DNA of 64,000 bases from Gemmatimonadota bacterium (GTDB taxonomy: Bacteria; Gemmatimonadota; Gemmatimonadetes; Gemmatimonadales; GWC2-71-9). Positions 44,194-53,309 of this stretch are shown here, in pieces. The DNA is taken from contig QHUM01000050.1 in assembly GCA_003222135.1 (NCBI GenBank), positions 62,001 through 126,000 on the forward strand, in the 5' to 3' direction. The notes beneath the pieces were generated by a model. It did no database searches. It was not told where the DNA came from and saw only the letters and a list, made by a program, of their open reading frames with translations. Positions within the stretch are counted from its first letter, which is position 1. Every line of letters starts with the position of its first letter. The position numbers and the translations under genes are program-made.

Positions 44194-44218
44194 GGGGCGC
44201 ATCTGCGTGATGCGCCCC
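44194..44218 (-). terminator. Rho-independent terminator for the Bor-like gene
   Basis: A perfect 9-bp stem, GGGGCGCAT (44194-44202) against ATGCGCCCC (44210-44218), with a 7-base loop. Read on the reverse strand it is followed by TTTTCCTTT, so it terminates the reverse-strand gene that ends at 44256. It may also stop the forward gene ending at 44169. Confidence 0.85.
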
Positions 44219-44255
44219 TGTCAGCACGCTGCCCGAAGGGATTTCCTGGTGACTG

Positions 44256-44687
44256 CTAGTACTCTACGTACACCGCCTCGCCCGAGCGGAAGGAGAGCCT
44301 GGCCGCACGGTCAAGGGCGTCGCGAATCTGTTCCGGTGTCGCGTTCGCCCCGACGTCGATCGTCGGCGTGGTCGGAGCAACGGAGGCACGACCGGCCTGA
44401 GCGCACGTCACTTTGATGCTCATCGGCGTGTAAATGCTGCCGGTCAGCCACTGCACGAACATGTTGAGAAAACTGTGCTGTGTCTCGACCTTCGCCGCGC
44501 CATGCGGGCACTTCGCGGCCGTCTCTACGGTACTCGGCGGGACGAGCCCGAACAGCCATCCGGAAGCCCAGCTCTTCTGAACGACGACCGTGGATGGAGT
44601 GAGCCCCGTGTCGACTGTGGCGTGATAGCATCCGGCCGCGACAGCGAGCGGGAAGGCGGCGACGCAGAGTCTCAGAATGCGGTGCAT
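44256..44687 (-). CDS. Bor/Iss-like lipoprotein
   Basis: A protein of about 143 residues. AGGAGG lies 7 bases before ATG 44687, which decides the start over a GTG at 44693. The signal sequence ends in VAAGC, a lipobox. The core (VVVQKSWASGWLFGLVPPST, VETAAKCPHGAAKVETQHSF, SIYTPMSIKVTC) has the layout of the lambda Bor / Iss serum-resistance family. This includes the spaced cysteines and the TETQ..F...IYTP region. In that family the protein is surface-exposed on the outer membrane. A C-terminal extension of about 40 residues is additional. It sits immediately outside the left boundary of the tRNA-Lys island. Confidence 0.8.
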   Translation of the reverse strand: MHRILRLCVAAFPLAVAAGCYHATVDTGLTPSTVVVQKSWASGWLFGLVPPSTVETAAKCPHGAAKVETQHSFLNMFVQWLTGSIYTPMSIKVTCAQAGRASVAPTTPTIDVGANATPEQIRDALDRAARLSFRSGEAVYVEY

Positions 44688-44825
44688 GCACACACCTCCT
44701 GGCAGGTGGGGAAGAAAGGGGGGCAGCGGCTGGTTGTCCCCTGCCGCGGTACAATTTGTTTTCTGGACCCAGCTTACGACAGGTGTGTGCTTTTTGGGAG
44801 CGTGTGGCGGATTCGCAACAGGCGA

Positions 44826-44869
44826 TGACCCGGCTGGGGATCGAACCCAGGACCTACGGATTAAAAGTC
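44826..44869. other. attL: displaced 3' end of tRNA-Lys
   Basis: Forty-four bases identical to 59051-59094. They correspond to tRNA-Lys from the anticodon loop to the discriminator base, read on the reverse strand. No 5' half of a tRNA is attached here, so this copy is the displaced remnant and not a gene. The flanking bases differ on both sides from the right copy. Confidence 0.92.
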
Positions 44870-45093
44870 AAGAAGTCTCGGAGGCACTCCGCGGAATGTG
44901 GCGGAAAAACAAAGAGTTCGCCCCAGGCCCGGAGGAACGAGGAGGCCTGAAACTGCCCGATGGCGAACCGAAACTGGTGGGATAATCGGTGGGATCGGGC
45001 GGATGAGCGAGACGATCCTCAGCCACCGGGAGAGAAGCCGGTGCAACCTGCGGTGGGCTGTCCCCATTTCTTGCTTCAATGGGCGTGGGGAGC
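44870..45093. other. Left end of island, no gene
   Basis: Two hundred and twenty-four bases between attL and the first cargo gene. A reading frame continues from attL to a TGA at 44948-44950 (KKSRRHSAECGGKTK...). It has no start of its own, but would become the C-terminus of the integrase after excision and circularisation. Nothing else is recognisable. Confidence 0.5.
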
Positions 45094-45603
45094 CTATTCG
45101 GAAGGTATTTTGCGCCGAAGGTAGACACGGGGAGGGCCATCGAACAGGAGCCCGCCGGTCCGAAGCGTGTCTCCGCGCAACAGGCCGCGGTCCGCCACAA
45201 CGTACGCTCTGAGCTTCCTATCGTATCCACTAAACACCAGCGTGTCACCCGCGTGCTTGATCGTTCCCGAGCGCCGTCTGCTGGCTAGAGCTGGCCTGTT
45301 AGTCCGGGAGCACGTCGTCGTCACGCTGTCGAATGATTGCCATTCGTTCCCGGAGAGGCGATACCAGCCGCTCTGGACATTGGCCGTGCACCCGCCCTGT
45401 CCAACCTCCCCGTCCCTTTCGGGCAGCGGCTCCCCGTCGACGAGAACTAGCAAATAGCTACTCTCCGCGCTCGTCTTGAACGCGGCCACAACGCTTTGCG
45501 GAATCGCGTAGGCTCGTCCTGGAACTGAGTTCGTCCTGCATGAGACGGCGCTACCAACGCAACAGGCAAGCACGCAACGAGCTAGTATGGATCTCAATCT
45601 CAT
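45094..45603 (-). CDS. Secreted hypothetical protein, candidate immunity protein for RHS-1
   Basis: A 169-residue protein with an N-terminal signal sequence (ILARCVLACCVGSAVSCRTN), perhaps a lipoprotein although the lipobox AVSC is imperfect. The mature part is predicted as beta strands (SSYLLVLVDGEPLPERDGEV, SGTIKHAGDTLVFSGYDRKL, RAYVVADRGLLRGDTLR), a small beta-rich fold of unknown family. GGAG lies 10 bases before the ATG. The gene starts 24 bases after the stop of the RHS protein and on the same strand, the usual place for an immunity gene. A periplasmic location would suit protection against a peptidoglycan hydrolase. The immunity role is inferred from position only. Confidence 0.7.
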   Translation of the reverse strand: MRLRSILARCVLACCVGSAVSCRTNSVPGRAYAIPQSVVAAFKTSAESSYLLVLVDGEPLPERDGEVGQGGCTANVQSGWYRLSGNEWQSFDSVTTTCSRTNRPALASRRRSGTIKHAGDTLVFSGYDRKLRAYVVADRGLLRGDTLRTGGLLFDGPPRVYLRRKIPSE

Positions 45604-45627
45604 GTTTGACTTTCTCCGTACCCTTGC

Positions 45628-48600
45628 TCAACACAGGGGACGATAGAAAGAAATCGGTCCGCGGTACCAGCCGCCAGGCCCCCACTTGCTGATCGTCCTT
45701 CCGTTGGGCATGCGCTGGCCCCAGTCGATTCCTTCCCAACGCCCCTGCGAGTCGGTCCGGCCCACGTAAATGCCGACGTGGCCCTGGGGGCTGTACATGA
45801 CATCACCGGCGCGCGCTTCGGATGACGACACGGGTGCGAAGCAGAGGCTGTTCGTGATCTGGTGTGATGTCTGATACGGAACGTTGAGCACCCGGCAGAC
45901 GAAATGGCTGCAGTCGGTGAATCCGGGGCCTTCGCCCTTCTGCCACCTGACGCCCTGTGACTGCAACGACAGGCTGTACTGCATGGCACTCTTAGCAAAC
46001 TCATCCCCGCGCTTCTGCAACTCGTCCAACTCAACGAACGGGTTGGCGGGCGGGTCTGCATTCACCGTGAGCGGCGGAAGAGTCACAGCGCCCACACTGC
46101 CGAGGACATAACTCCCTCCGCCATTCGGCGATTCACAGATGAACGTCATCGTGCCCGCATCCAGGTCAATTTCGATCACTATGTCGTAACCTGAAGCGCA
46201 ACCAGCCAACCCGAAGGGGTCGCTTGCATTGACAGGATTGTCGCCCACATAGGCAAACGGATTGATCCCGCCGTCGAGCCCGATCGGATCTTCACTGATG
46301 AACCGTCCGAGCTGCGGGTCGTAGTAGCGCGCGCGGAGGTAGTAGAACCCGGTCTCCGTGTCGTACTCCCGGCCTCCATACCGCAACGGCTGAGGCACCT
46401 GCTCCGTGGTGTTGATGGGCTGGCCCCAGGGATCATTCTCGTAACTGTTCACCACCTGATCGGCCGCGCTGATCAGCCCGGCGACGTGCCCAGGCAACTC
46501 CTGCGAGTAATAGAACAGCGCCCCGTCGCTCGAGCGGCGCATGGCAAACGGCCGGTCGATCCTGGGAAAGTAGCTGTACTCTCGCAGTGGGTTGCCGGCA
46601 GCGTCGAGTTCCATAACGAGGTCGTCGCCGTCCCACAGATACCGGATGTCACTCAGGATCTGCTCCACCCCAGGGGAGGCAGGACGGGTGACCGTCTTGC
46701 GGACACGCCGCCCGAACCCGTCGTAACCGAACGAGGTCGTGGTGTCGTGCCTCACCGTTGACACGAGCTGGCCCCGCGTGTTCCAGCTGAGCGTCTGAGT
46801 GATACCTGCCGTGGTCTTGGTGACCAAGTTACCGTCGGCGTCGTAGGCGAGCGTGTAGCCGTTGAACGCGGTGACGCGGTTGCCGTTCTCGATGACCGCG
46901 CCCAAGTCGCGTCGGTTCCCCACCGAGTCGTAGGCGAAGTCCTGCTGGCGCAACAGGTCGGAGTGGGGAATGACGTCCCGGTAGCAGGTGGTGAGATCGA
47001 ACGGGTCGGGGCAGACGATGCCGTTATCCTGCTGCCAGTTGTGCACATCGTCGTAGTGACTCAGCCGCCCGAGCGCGTCGTAGCCGAGCGTGCGTTGGAC
47101 CTCGTCCTGGAACTCGCCCGCGTTGGGATTCCCCGGCGGAATACCTCGGGTGATCGTCGCCGCGCGGCCAAGGGCGTCGTATGAGTACCTGCGGCCCACA
47201 CTGCTACCGATCCCACTGTTGTAGTTCAACGCGGTCGGCAGGTGAGCCGGGTTGTAACTGAAGGCCTCGGTGAGCTTCGTGGTCCCGCTTACGGTGATCG
47301 GGAGCGTCACCGTGCTCGGGAGGTGCTCGGCGGTGTAGGCAATACTGTCCGCCCGGCCGCCCTGATTCCGCAGGTAGTTCAGCCGAAACAGCGCGTCGTA
47401 GCCGTATTGGATGTCCCGGGTCCACGACGGCGCCACCACCTCGAGGAGGCGACGCTGGCCCTCGGCGGTGTAGCTCGGTTGGAGCAGATAGCGCACCCCG
47501 CCGCGGTACGTGATCGCCTGGCTCAGGCGGCGCTTGGCGTCGAGCTTCACTGTGTCCGTGCTCTCGCCGTTGGAGACGGCGAACCAGTAATTGACCGGGT
47601 CATACGCGAAGGTCGTCGTCTGGCCGTCCGCCGTGACAGTGAGCGGCTGACTCAGCGCGTCATAGCTCGTGCTCACGACGCCGCCGCGCCGGTTGGTGTA
47701 GGACTGCACGTTCCCGGAGATGTCGTAGGCGAAACGCTCGACGCCCCCCCGGGGATCGGTCCGCGTCTCGACCCAACCGAGGGCGTTGCGCGTGTCTTGA
47801 TAGACCTGGCTCTTCGGGTCCGTCACCGTGTAGGTGCGGGTCGCATCGTTGTAGCCGAAGCTGGTCGTCGTCGCGAGCGGCCCCGTAGCACTCGTGACGC
47901 GGTTGATAGGGTCGTAGTTGGTTGTGAACACGCGGCCGGTCGGATCCGTCATACTCTGCACCCGACCGACGGCGTCATAGGCGTAGGTCGTGGTGCGCGA
48001 CACACCGTTTGCATCGGGCGTGGTGACGGAATGCGTGTTCTGCATCCCAGTCGCGTCGTAGCTCGCGCTCGCTTGATGCCCCAGGGGGTCGGTGACGGTG
48101 AGCGCCCGGCCCCGCGTGTCGTAGGTGTACGCGGTCTTCGACGTCCCGACCTTCGTGCTGTCGAGCCGGCCTAGGGTGCCATAGAAGTTCTGCTGCACTA
48201 GGTTCCCGTCGACCGTCACGGTCTTGACCTGATGATACGTGCTCTCATAGCCGAGAGCCGTGCTGCTGCCGGTGTTGTTATTCGTGACACCGGCGAGATC
48301 CGGTCCGCTCCACGTGTACGTGGTGCTGCCCTTCTCGGCGGTCGTGACGGTCGTGACCTGCCCTTGAGCGTTGTAGGTGGTGGTATCGGTCCGCCACTGG
48401 CCCTGGGGATTCCGAAACTCGACGCGGGTCGGCTGGCCGAACCGGTCGAACGCGTACACCGTCGAGTCACCGTTCGCGGCCGTGATCTTGGCGCGGAGCG
48501 CGGCGGGGTCGCGCCGCGGCAGGGGGTTCGCGGCGGTTCCCGCTCCCGAGCCGTCGGCGAGTACCTGGCCCTCGATCGAGCGGAGGGCGAGTGTGGGCCG

Positions 48601-50021
48601 CGTCGAGACACCGCTTGCCGTGATCGTCGCAAGTTGGACCTGCGCGAGCTTGCCCGCGAAGTCCCGGGTGAAGTCGCTCCGTCCCCCCACGCGGTCAATG
48701 GCGAAGAGGGCGAGGTGCGCCGCGTCGTACCCGATCTGGAGTGCGCGCACTCCGTCCGGATCCCAGATCTCGGTCAGGTCTCCGGCGGGGGTCACGGTCA
48801 CCTGGGTGACCCGTCCTGTCGGGTCGGTGATGTAGTCGAGCTTACCGACAGCGTCGTAACCGAGCGCCGTGACCTTCCCGATGGGATCGGTGATGGAGGT
48901 GAGCGCGCCAGCGGCGTTGTAGGTGTAGGACACCCGATTGGACTCCCGGTCCGACAGGGCCGTCAGGCGGCCGGCGGCGTCGAACGCGGCCGTCGTGCCG
49001 TCGGGCCAGCGTCGGTCCCACCCCGTGCCGTCCGCGCGCCGTGTGAGGGTCGTGAAGTCCCCCTTGGGGCTCGTGCAGGTGCTCCCCGCCGTGGTGCAGC
49101 CTGCAAAAAAGGCGGTGGCCCCCGCGCCGCTGGTCAGCACCGCGCCATCGCTCTGCGCGATGATCCGCTCGAGCCCCGCGACAGTCCAGCCGGCGCCGTA
49201 GGGGCTCTGTGTCTCGCGCACGACCAGCACTCGGGCGGGAATGGATGCGGTGAGCGTGGCGTCGCTCCACGTGCTCGTCACGACCGCGCTGTAGGCGTAG
49301 GCGCCGGTCGCCAGCGTCCCCGTGTTGAATCGCGCGCCGAGGCGGCTCATCCCATTGGCGCCCTGGAAGAAGGCTTCAGTGGGCGTGGGCGTGCTGGGCA
49401 CGCCGAGCAGCGGCTCGAACGCGCCGTCCGGGCGCTGCAGCTTGAGTGACATGGTGGTGGGGACGGTGCCCGAGCCGTCGATCGCGTCTACGACCACCGT
49501 CGCCTCAGGAATGACCGTGGCCGCGGAGTAGGTCAGCGTGACCGCGCGGGGGGCGTCGAGGCTCGTGTAGGGGGTGTGGTGTGGACGGGCGGCGGCCCTG
49601 GCGGCGGTATGTAGGTGAAAACCGCGCTGCTCGTCGTGCACTTGGACGGAGGGGACGCTCCCTGGTCGCAGATGCTGGCCGTGAGCGTGGTACCCGTGCC
49701 GGCCACGAGCTGGAGCGTGCCGCTGTAGCTCCCGGAGGCGGGAAAATTCCCGGCGTCGGCCTGGAACGTGCCTGGTGTGATCGACACCGTGGACCAATCG
49801 AGCAGGTAGTCGTCGGAGAAATAGACGGTAATCGCCACGGATGGCGTGGAAAAGGTGCCACCCGCGGGCGTGATGGTGACGGAAGGCGGCATGTCCTGCG
49901 GGCAAGCCGGGTCAGAGGGATCAAACTTTAAACAGTTCTGCGCGACAAGGGTGCGGGGAGTCAGAAGCAAACCGAGCAGCAGCAGGAGGATGGTTGGAAC
50001 CACGGTGCGACGGACGGCCAC
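45628..50021 (-). CDS. RHS/YD-repeat protein with C-terminal NlpC/P60-like domain (RHS-1; one frameshift)
   Basis: A very large secreted protein of about 1460 residues. It has a signal sequence (PTILLLLLGLLLTPRTLVAQ), an N-terminal beta-sandwich region and then about twenty YD repeats (SYTYNAAGALTSI, YDPINRVTSAT, YDALGRLSHYDD). The RHS core ends with YYDPQLGRFISEDPIGLDGG and NPVNASDPFGLAG. The variable C-terminus of about 195 residues contains TDCSHFVCRVL (Cys codon at 45910) and GDVMYSPQGHVGIYVG (His codon at 45778), the Cys-His pair of NlpC/P60 peptidases. The first 145 codons and the rest are in different frames. The join lies at a run of five G at 49570-49574, so a one-base indel (real or sequencing error) splits the gene; in the present sequence the main frame is open from 49905. 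Confidence 0.83.
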
Positions 50022-50099
50022 GGGATGCTCCGGTCAGGGTCCGTCGCCTGTAAGAGCACGCCCCGTACCCGTGGCATGAGCCCGCGCGCCTGTTGTCCG

Positions 50100-51053
50100 T
50101 CAGCGACTTAGCTCCCGCGCCCCGGCTGACGGATGCGAATTGTATCCGGTTGTTTCAGAGGAATTCGATACAACGTGATACTTCTTCGCTTCGCGCAACG
50201 AAACGCCCAGGGCGCGCAATCGGCGATACAGTGTCACGCGTGTGATCCGCAGCTGCTGTGTGATGCGTCTCGTGTCCCATCCGAGCGCTTCGCACGTTAG
50301 CAAGAGTTTGCGCCTACCGTCCTCAGATGGGCTCGGCAACTCCGGGGCCTCGTGGCGACCAGCGACTCCGAGTTCGATCGCTTCAGCCACCACGGCCGCC
50401 GGCAGCGTCCTATTCCCTGCGAGGTCCCCGGCACGTTCGATCGCCAGACGCAGCTCGCGGACGTTGCCGGGCCAGGGGTAGTCGAGCAGCACGCGCGCCA
50501 CCCCCACCTCGAGGAGCCGCCCCCGAAGGCCGGCGAAATGCTCCGCCAAGGGCACGACGTCCTCCGGTCGGGTCGATAGGGGAGGAAGCTTGATAACAAC
50601 TCCGGCCACGCGCTGGAACAGATCTCGCCGGAAGCGCCCGCCGTCGACCGCACCGCTGATGTCATCCTGCACGGCGCTAACCACGCGGAGATCCACGTGA
50701 CGCTTGGCCCCGATCCCTAGGCGCTCTACATCGCCGGTCTCGAGCACACGCAGCAGCTTCCCTTGGGCTTCGAAGGCCAGACTCTCCAACTCATCTAGAA
50801 ACAGGGTCCCTCCGTCGGAACGCTCGACGTATCCGACCGTCGATTCGATCGCTCCCGTGAACGCGCCGCGTCGGTGGCCAAACAAGAGGCTCTCAACCAT
50901 GTCCCGGGGGAGCGCACAACAGTTCACCTCTACGAGCGGCCCGGGCTGCCCGCTGCGTTCGTGGATGTGGTGGGCGAACAATTCTTTGCCCGTGCCGGTC
51001 GGGCCCACGAGCAGGATGGGCAGAGTCACCGTCTCCTTCGATCGGGTCGGCAA
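50100..51053 (-). CDS. Sigma-54-type AAA+ activator, N-terminus missing
   Basis: A protein of up to 317 residues. It contains Walker A (LLVGPTGTGKE), the sigma-54 contact loop GHRRGAFTGA, Walker B (GGTLFLDELESL) and YPWPGNVRELRLAIERA. A Fis-like C-terminal helix-turn-helix (DTRRITQQLRITRVTLYRRL) completes it. The receiver or sensor domain expected before the AAA+ domain is absent. The frame begins directly at the ATPase with a TTG inside the neighbouring RHS gene fragment, on the opposite strand. Such proteins remodel sigma-54 polymerase at -24/-12 promoters. It ends 79 bases upstream of RHS-1 on the same strand and could control it, but no clear -24/-12 site was found. It may be a fragment. 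Confidence 0.75.
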   Translation of the reverse strand: MPTRSKETVTLPILLVGPTGTGKELFAHHIHERSGQPGPLVEVNCCALPRDMVESLLFGHRRGAFTGAIESTVGYVERSDGGTLFLDELESLAFEAQGKLLRVLETGDVERLGIGAKRHVDLRVVSAVQDDISGAVDGGRFRRDLFQRVAGVVIKLPPLSTRPEDVVPLAEHFAGLRGRLLEVGVARVLLDYPWPGNVRELRLAIERAGDLAGNRTLPAAVVAEAIELGVAGRHEAPELPSPSEDGRRKLLLTCEALGWDTRRITQQLRITRVTLYRRLRALGVSLREAKKYHVVSNSSETTGYNSHPSAGARELSR

Positions 51054-52431
51054 CGTCGCGACGCCGGGAGGGGGCGAAACCTACGATGTCACCACCAGTC
51101 GGCTCACGGGGGGAGCGGGGACCTACAGCTATGATCGGGCGGGCAACCTCATCCAGCTGGTGTCCGGTCCCACGACGTGGACGTACGGCTATGACGCGCT
51201 GAACCGCCTGAGCTCGGTGACGCGCAACAGCGTCCTGATCGCCCGCTACGGCTACGACGTGCTCGGCCGGCGGATCGTGAAGCGGGTGTATTCAAGTGCC
51301 TCAGGCGGCACGGTCGGCTACATGCGGTTCGTCTACCAGGGGGCGAGCGTCACCTTCGAGACGGACTCTGGGGGGACGGTCGGCATGCGCTACACCTGGG
51401 GCTTGGGGGCCGACAACCTGCTCGCCATGCGCGACGCAGCGGGGAATCACGTCTACGTGGTGCAGGATCCCCTGGGGAGTGTGCGCGCGCTCGTGAAGCG
51501 TGGAGGCACGTGGCTCCTGAGCGCGCGCTACGAGCCCTACGGGCTGATCAGCAAGGTGGACAGCGCGGTGCCGGGCCCCGGAATGGCGTGGCGGTATCGC
51601 TGGACGGGGCGGGAGTATGATGCCGAGACGGGCTGGTACTTCCATCGGAGTCGTTACTATGACCCGGTGGTGAAACGGTTCGTGCAGGAGGACCCGATCG
51701 GGTACCGTGGAGGAAGCAACGTCTACGCGTACGTCGACGGAAACGTCCTCGAGGCGACTGACCCGAGCGGGGCTCTGGCGATCTATAGGATGTACGAGCC
51801 CGACTACAGCTTCCACTCCGATCTGCTCAAGGCGGGAGCTACCGGCCCCCTCGTTTGTATAGACGGGGCCTGCGGCTTCTCGTTCGCGATGGTCGCAGGC
51901 ATGTCGAATGCGCTCACACGGGTGCCCCCAGGATCGCTGATCGAGCCCTGGGACGTCCTGACTCAGTCGGAGCGTAATTACACGGGGAACCTGGCCTTCA
52001 ATAGCCCCGAGGCTCGCGGGACCTACCTCGACCTGAAGCGCGCGGCATATAATTCTGGCAATGCATTCTTGCAAGAAATGCTACGCAGAGCTGAAGGGGG
52101 GCCGACGATCGCTGTGGATGTGCTCCAGCATGGGCCGTACGCCCTTTGCGGTTATGCGTGCGAAGGCACAGATGCTGGCGGAGTGGTCCACATTGTCCTG
52201 GCGGAGGGATTCGTCGGAGCCTATGGTCTGCCCTTAGGGATCGGCCTAGCTCATGAGTTCGGACACCTCATCATGCCGCCTATTGGCGTCCCCTATGGGA
52301 TCGTCCCAGGGGTGGGCGCCGACCCTGCGACGGAGTACTCGGCCTTCTTTTATGAAGACCAGGCGCGCGCGGCGTATGGGTGTCCTGACCGATACTGGAA
52401 CCACGAACGGACGGGGCCAGGCTGCCTCTAG
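51016..52431 (+). CDS. RHS/YD-repeat protein with HExxH C-terminal domain (RHS-2; 5'-truncated)
   Basis: About 471 residues from ATG 51016. The sequence opens in the middle of YD repeats (VSFDRVGNVATPGGGETYDV, YGYDALNRLSSVTRNSVLIA) and reaches the core end (YYDPVVKRFVQEDPIGYRGG, ATDPSGA). A typical RHS protein would have several hundred further N-terminal residues and a signal sequence, so the 5' end is lost. The C-terminal domain of about 215 residues holds a zinc-peptidase motif, GLAHEFGHLIMPP (H413, E414, H417), and a later acidic segment (TEYSAFFYEDQAR) that might give the third ligand. Without a secretion signal its present activity is doubtful. It is head-to-head with the truncated activator at 50100. 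Confidence 0.78.
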   Translation: MGRVTVSFDRVGNVATPGGGETYDVTTSRLTGGAGTYSYDRAGNLIQLVSGPTTWTYGYDALNRLSSVTRNSVLIARYGYDVLGRRIVKRVYSSASGGTVGYMRFVYQGASVTFETDSGGTVGMRYTWGLGADNLLAMRDAAGNHVYVVQDPLGSVRALVKRGGTWLLSARYEPYGLISKVDSAVPGPGMAWRYRWTGREYDAETGWYFHRSRYYDPVVKRFVQEDPIGYRGGSNVYAYVDGNVLEATDPSGALAIYRMYEPDYSFHSDLLKAGATGPLVCIDGACGFSFAMVAGMSNALTRVPPGSLIEPWDVLTQSERNYTGNLAFNSPEARGTYLDLKRAAYNSGNAFLQEMLRRAEGGPTIAVDVLQHGPYALCGYACEGTDAGGVVHIVLAEGFVGAYGLPLGIGLAHEFGHLIMPPIGVPYGIVPGVGADPATEYSAFFYEDQARAAYGCPDRYWNHERTGPGCL

Positions 52432-52473
52432 TCGCTTTACGCGCCCGTGCTCTATTACTGGTGAGGAATTCTC

Positions 52474-53250
52474 GTGAGCCGACCAGTTACTGAGAGGGTT
52501 CAGCTGTGGTCACCGTTCCGACCTCGATTGCTTGCGGGAGCCTTCGGTGGACTATGGCTGCTGAGTCTACGTGGTACTCCGGCAACACCTCGCCTGCGTT
52601 GGGGACCTTCCGGGAACCCCTCTGCCGCGGCGGAATGCGTAAGCTTGAAAGGCGCGGAGCTTGACTCGGCGATACCGCGAATGACGTTCGCCGAGAGCCT
52701 GGTCGCCGGCTTACCGTCTGCGGCCGTGTCTCTAGAATCCCAAGTGCTAGCCGTGTTTGCGATCGGGGATCACGACTCCATGGTCGTGGTCTTGGGTTGG
52801 AGCGCCAAATACGCCGACATCTCCTTCGTCGCCCTGGTGAGGGACAGCTGCCTCTGGTGGGGTGGCGGCCGAGCCACGGGATGGGGCGCGATCGTGGATC
52901 CTCGCGCGCAGGAGCGGTGGAATCAAGCTTTCAAGGACGTGGGCAATCGAGTGGTGATTGCCAATGCGAGCGTCGCGTGGAACTTCACGCGGGCCTATCT
53001 GACGTTCGCGACGGGGTTCCCCGCCGGCATTGCCGTGTCCTCCGACCCAGCTAACGTTCGCACGGTCGGACCGAGGGGAGCGCATGCAGCGTCGGTACCA
53101 AGCCCTGTTGCCGCGACGATCGTCCTTGCCGCGGGTGACTGGACCGTCGAAGGTCAATGGGAAATTGGCAGTGGCCTTGACTTTCGGGCGACGATTGGAT
53201 CAAGCGGGGTGATCAAGTCGTTCTCACTACGCGCGCACCAACCCCAGTAG
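52474..53250 (+). CDS. Hypothetical protein with N-terminal membrane segment, candidate partner of RHS-2
   Basis: A 258-residue protein starting at a GTG with GAGGA 6 bases upstream. An N-terminal hydrophobic stretch (RLLAGAFGGLWLLSL) may serve as signal or anchor. The remainder is predicted beta-rich with many aromatics (MVVVLGWSAKYADISFVALV, SVAWNFTRAYLTFATGF, DWTVEGQWEIGSGLDFRA). No family is recognised. It begins 42 bases after the RHS-2 stop on the same strand, the position expected for an immunity protein. A periplasmic, beta-rich protein would fit inhibition of a metallopeptidase, but this is only positional inference. Confidence 0.66.
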   Translation: MSRPVTERVQLWSPFRPRLLAGAFGGLWLLSLRGTPATPRLRWGPSGNPSAAAECVSLKGAELDSAIPRMTFAESLVAGLPSAAVSLESQVLAVFAIGDHDSMVVVLGWSAKYADISFVALVRDSCLWWGGGRATGWGAIVDPRAQERWNQAFKDVGNRVVIANASVAWNFTRAYLTFATGFPAGIAVSSDPANVRTVGPRGAHAASVPSPVAATIVLAAGDWTVEGQWEIGSGLDFRATIGSSGVIKSFSLRAHQPQ

Positions 53251-53309
53251 CTCGTGCCTGGCATAAACGCTGGCGAGCGGCAGGGTGGTATACCACGTGG
53301 TCGGTCGTC

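Noticed and set aside
44826..44869. A second tRNA-Lys gene at the left boundary
   Set aside because: Only the 3' part (anticodon loop to discriminator) is present; there is no D-arm or 5' acceptor strand.
44677..44985. Forward open frames of about 60-100 codons crossing attL
   Set aside because: They are translations of tRNA-derived sequence and island end with no ribosome-binding site; their only interest is as the integrase tail after excision.
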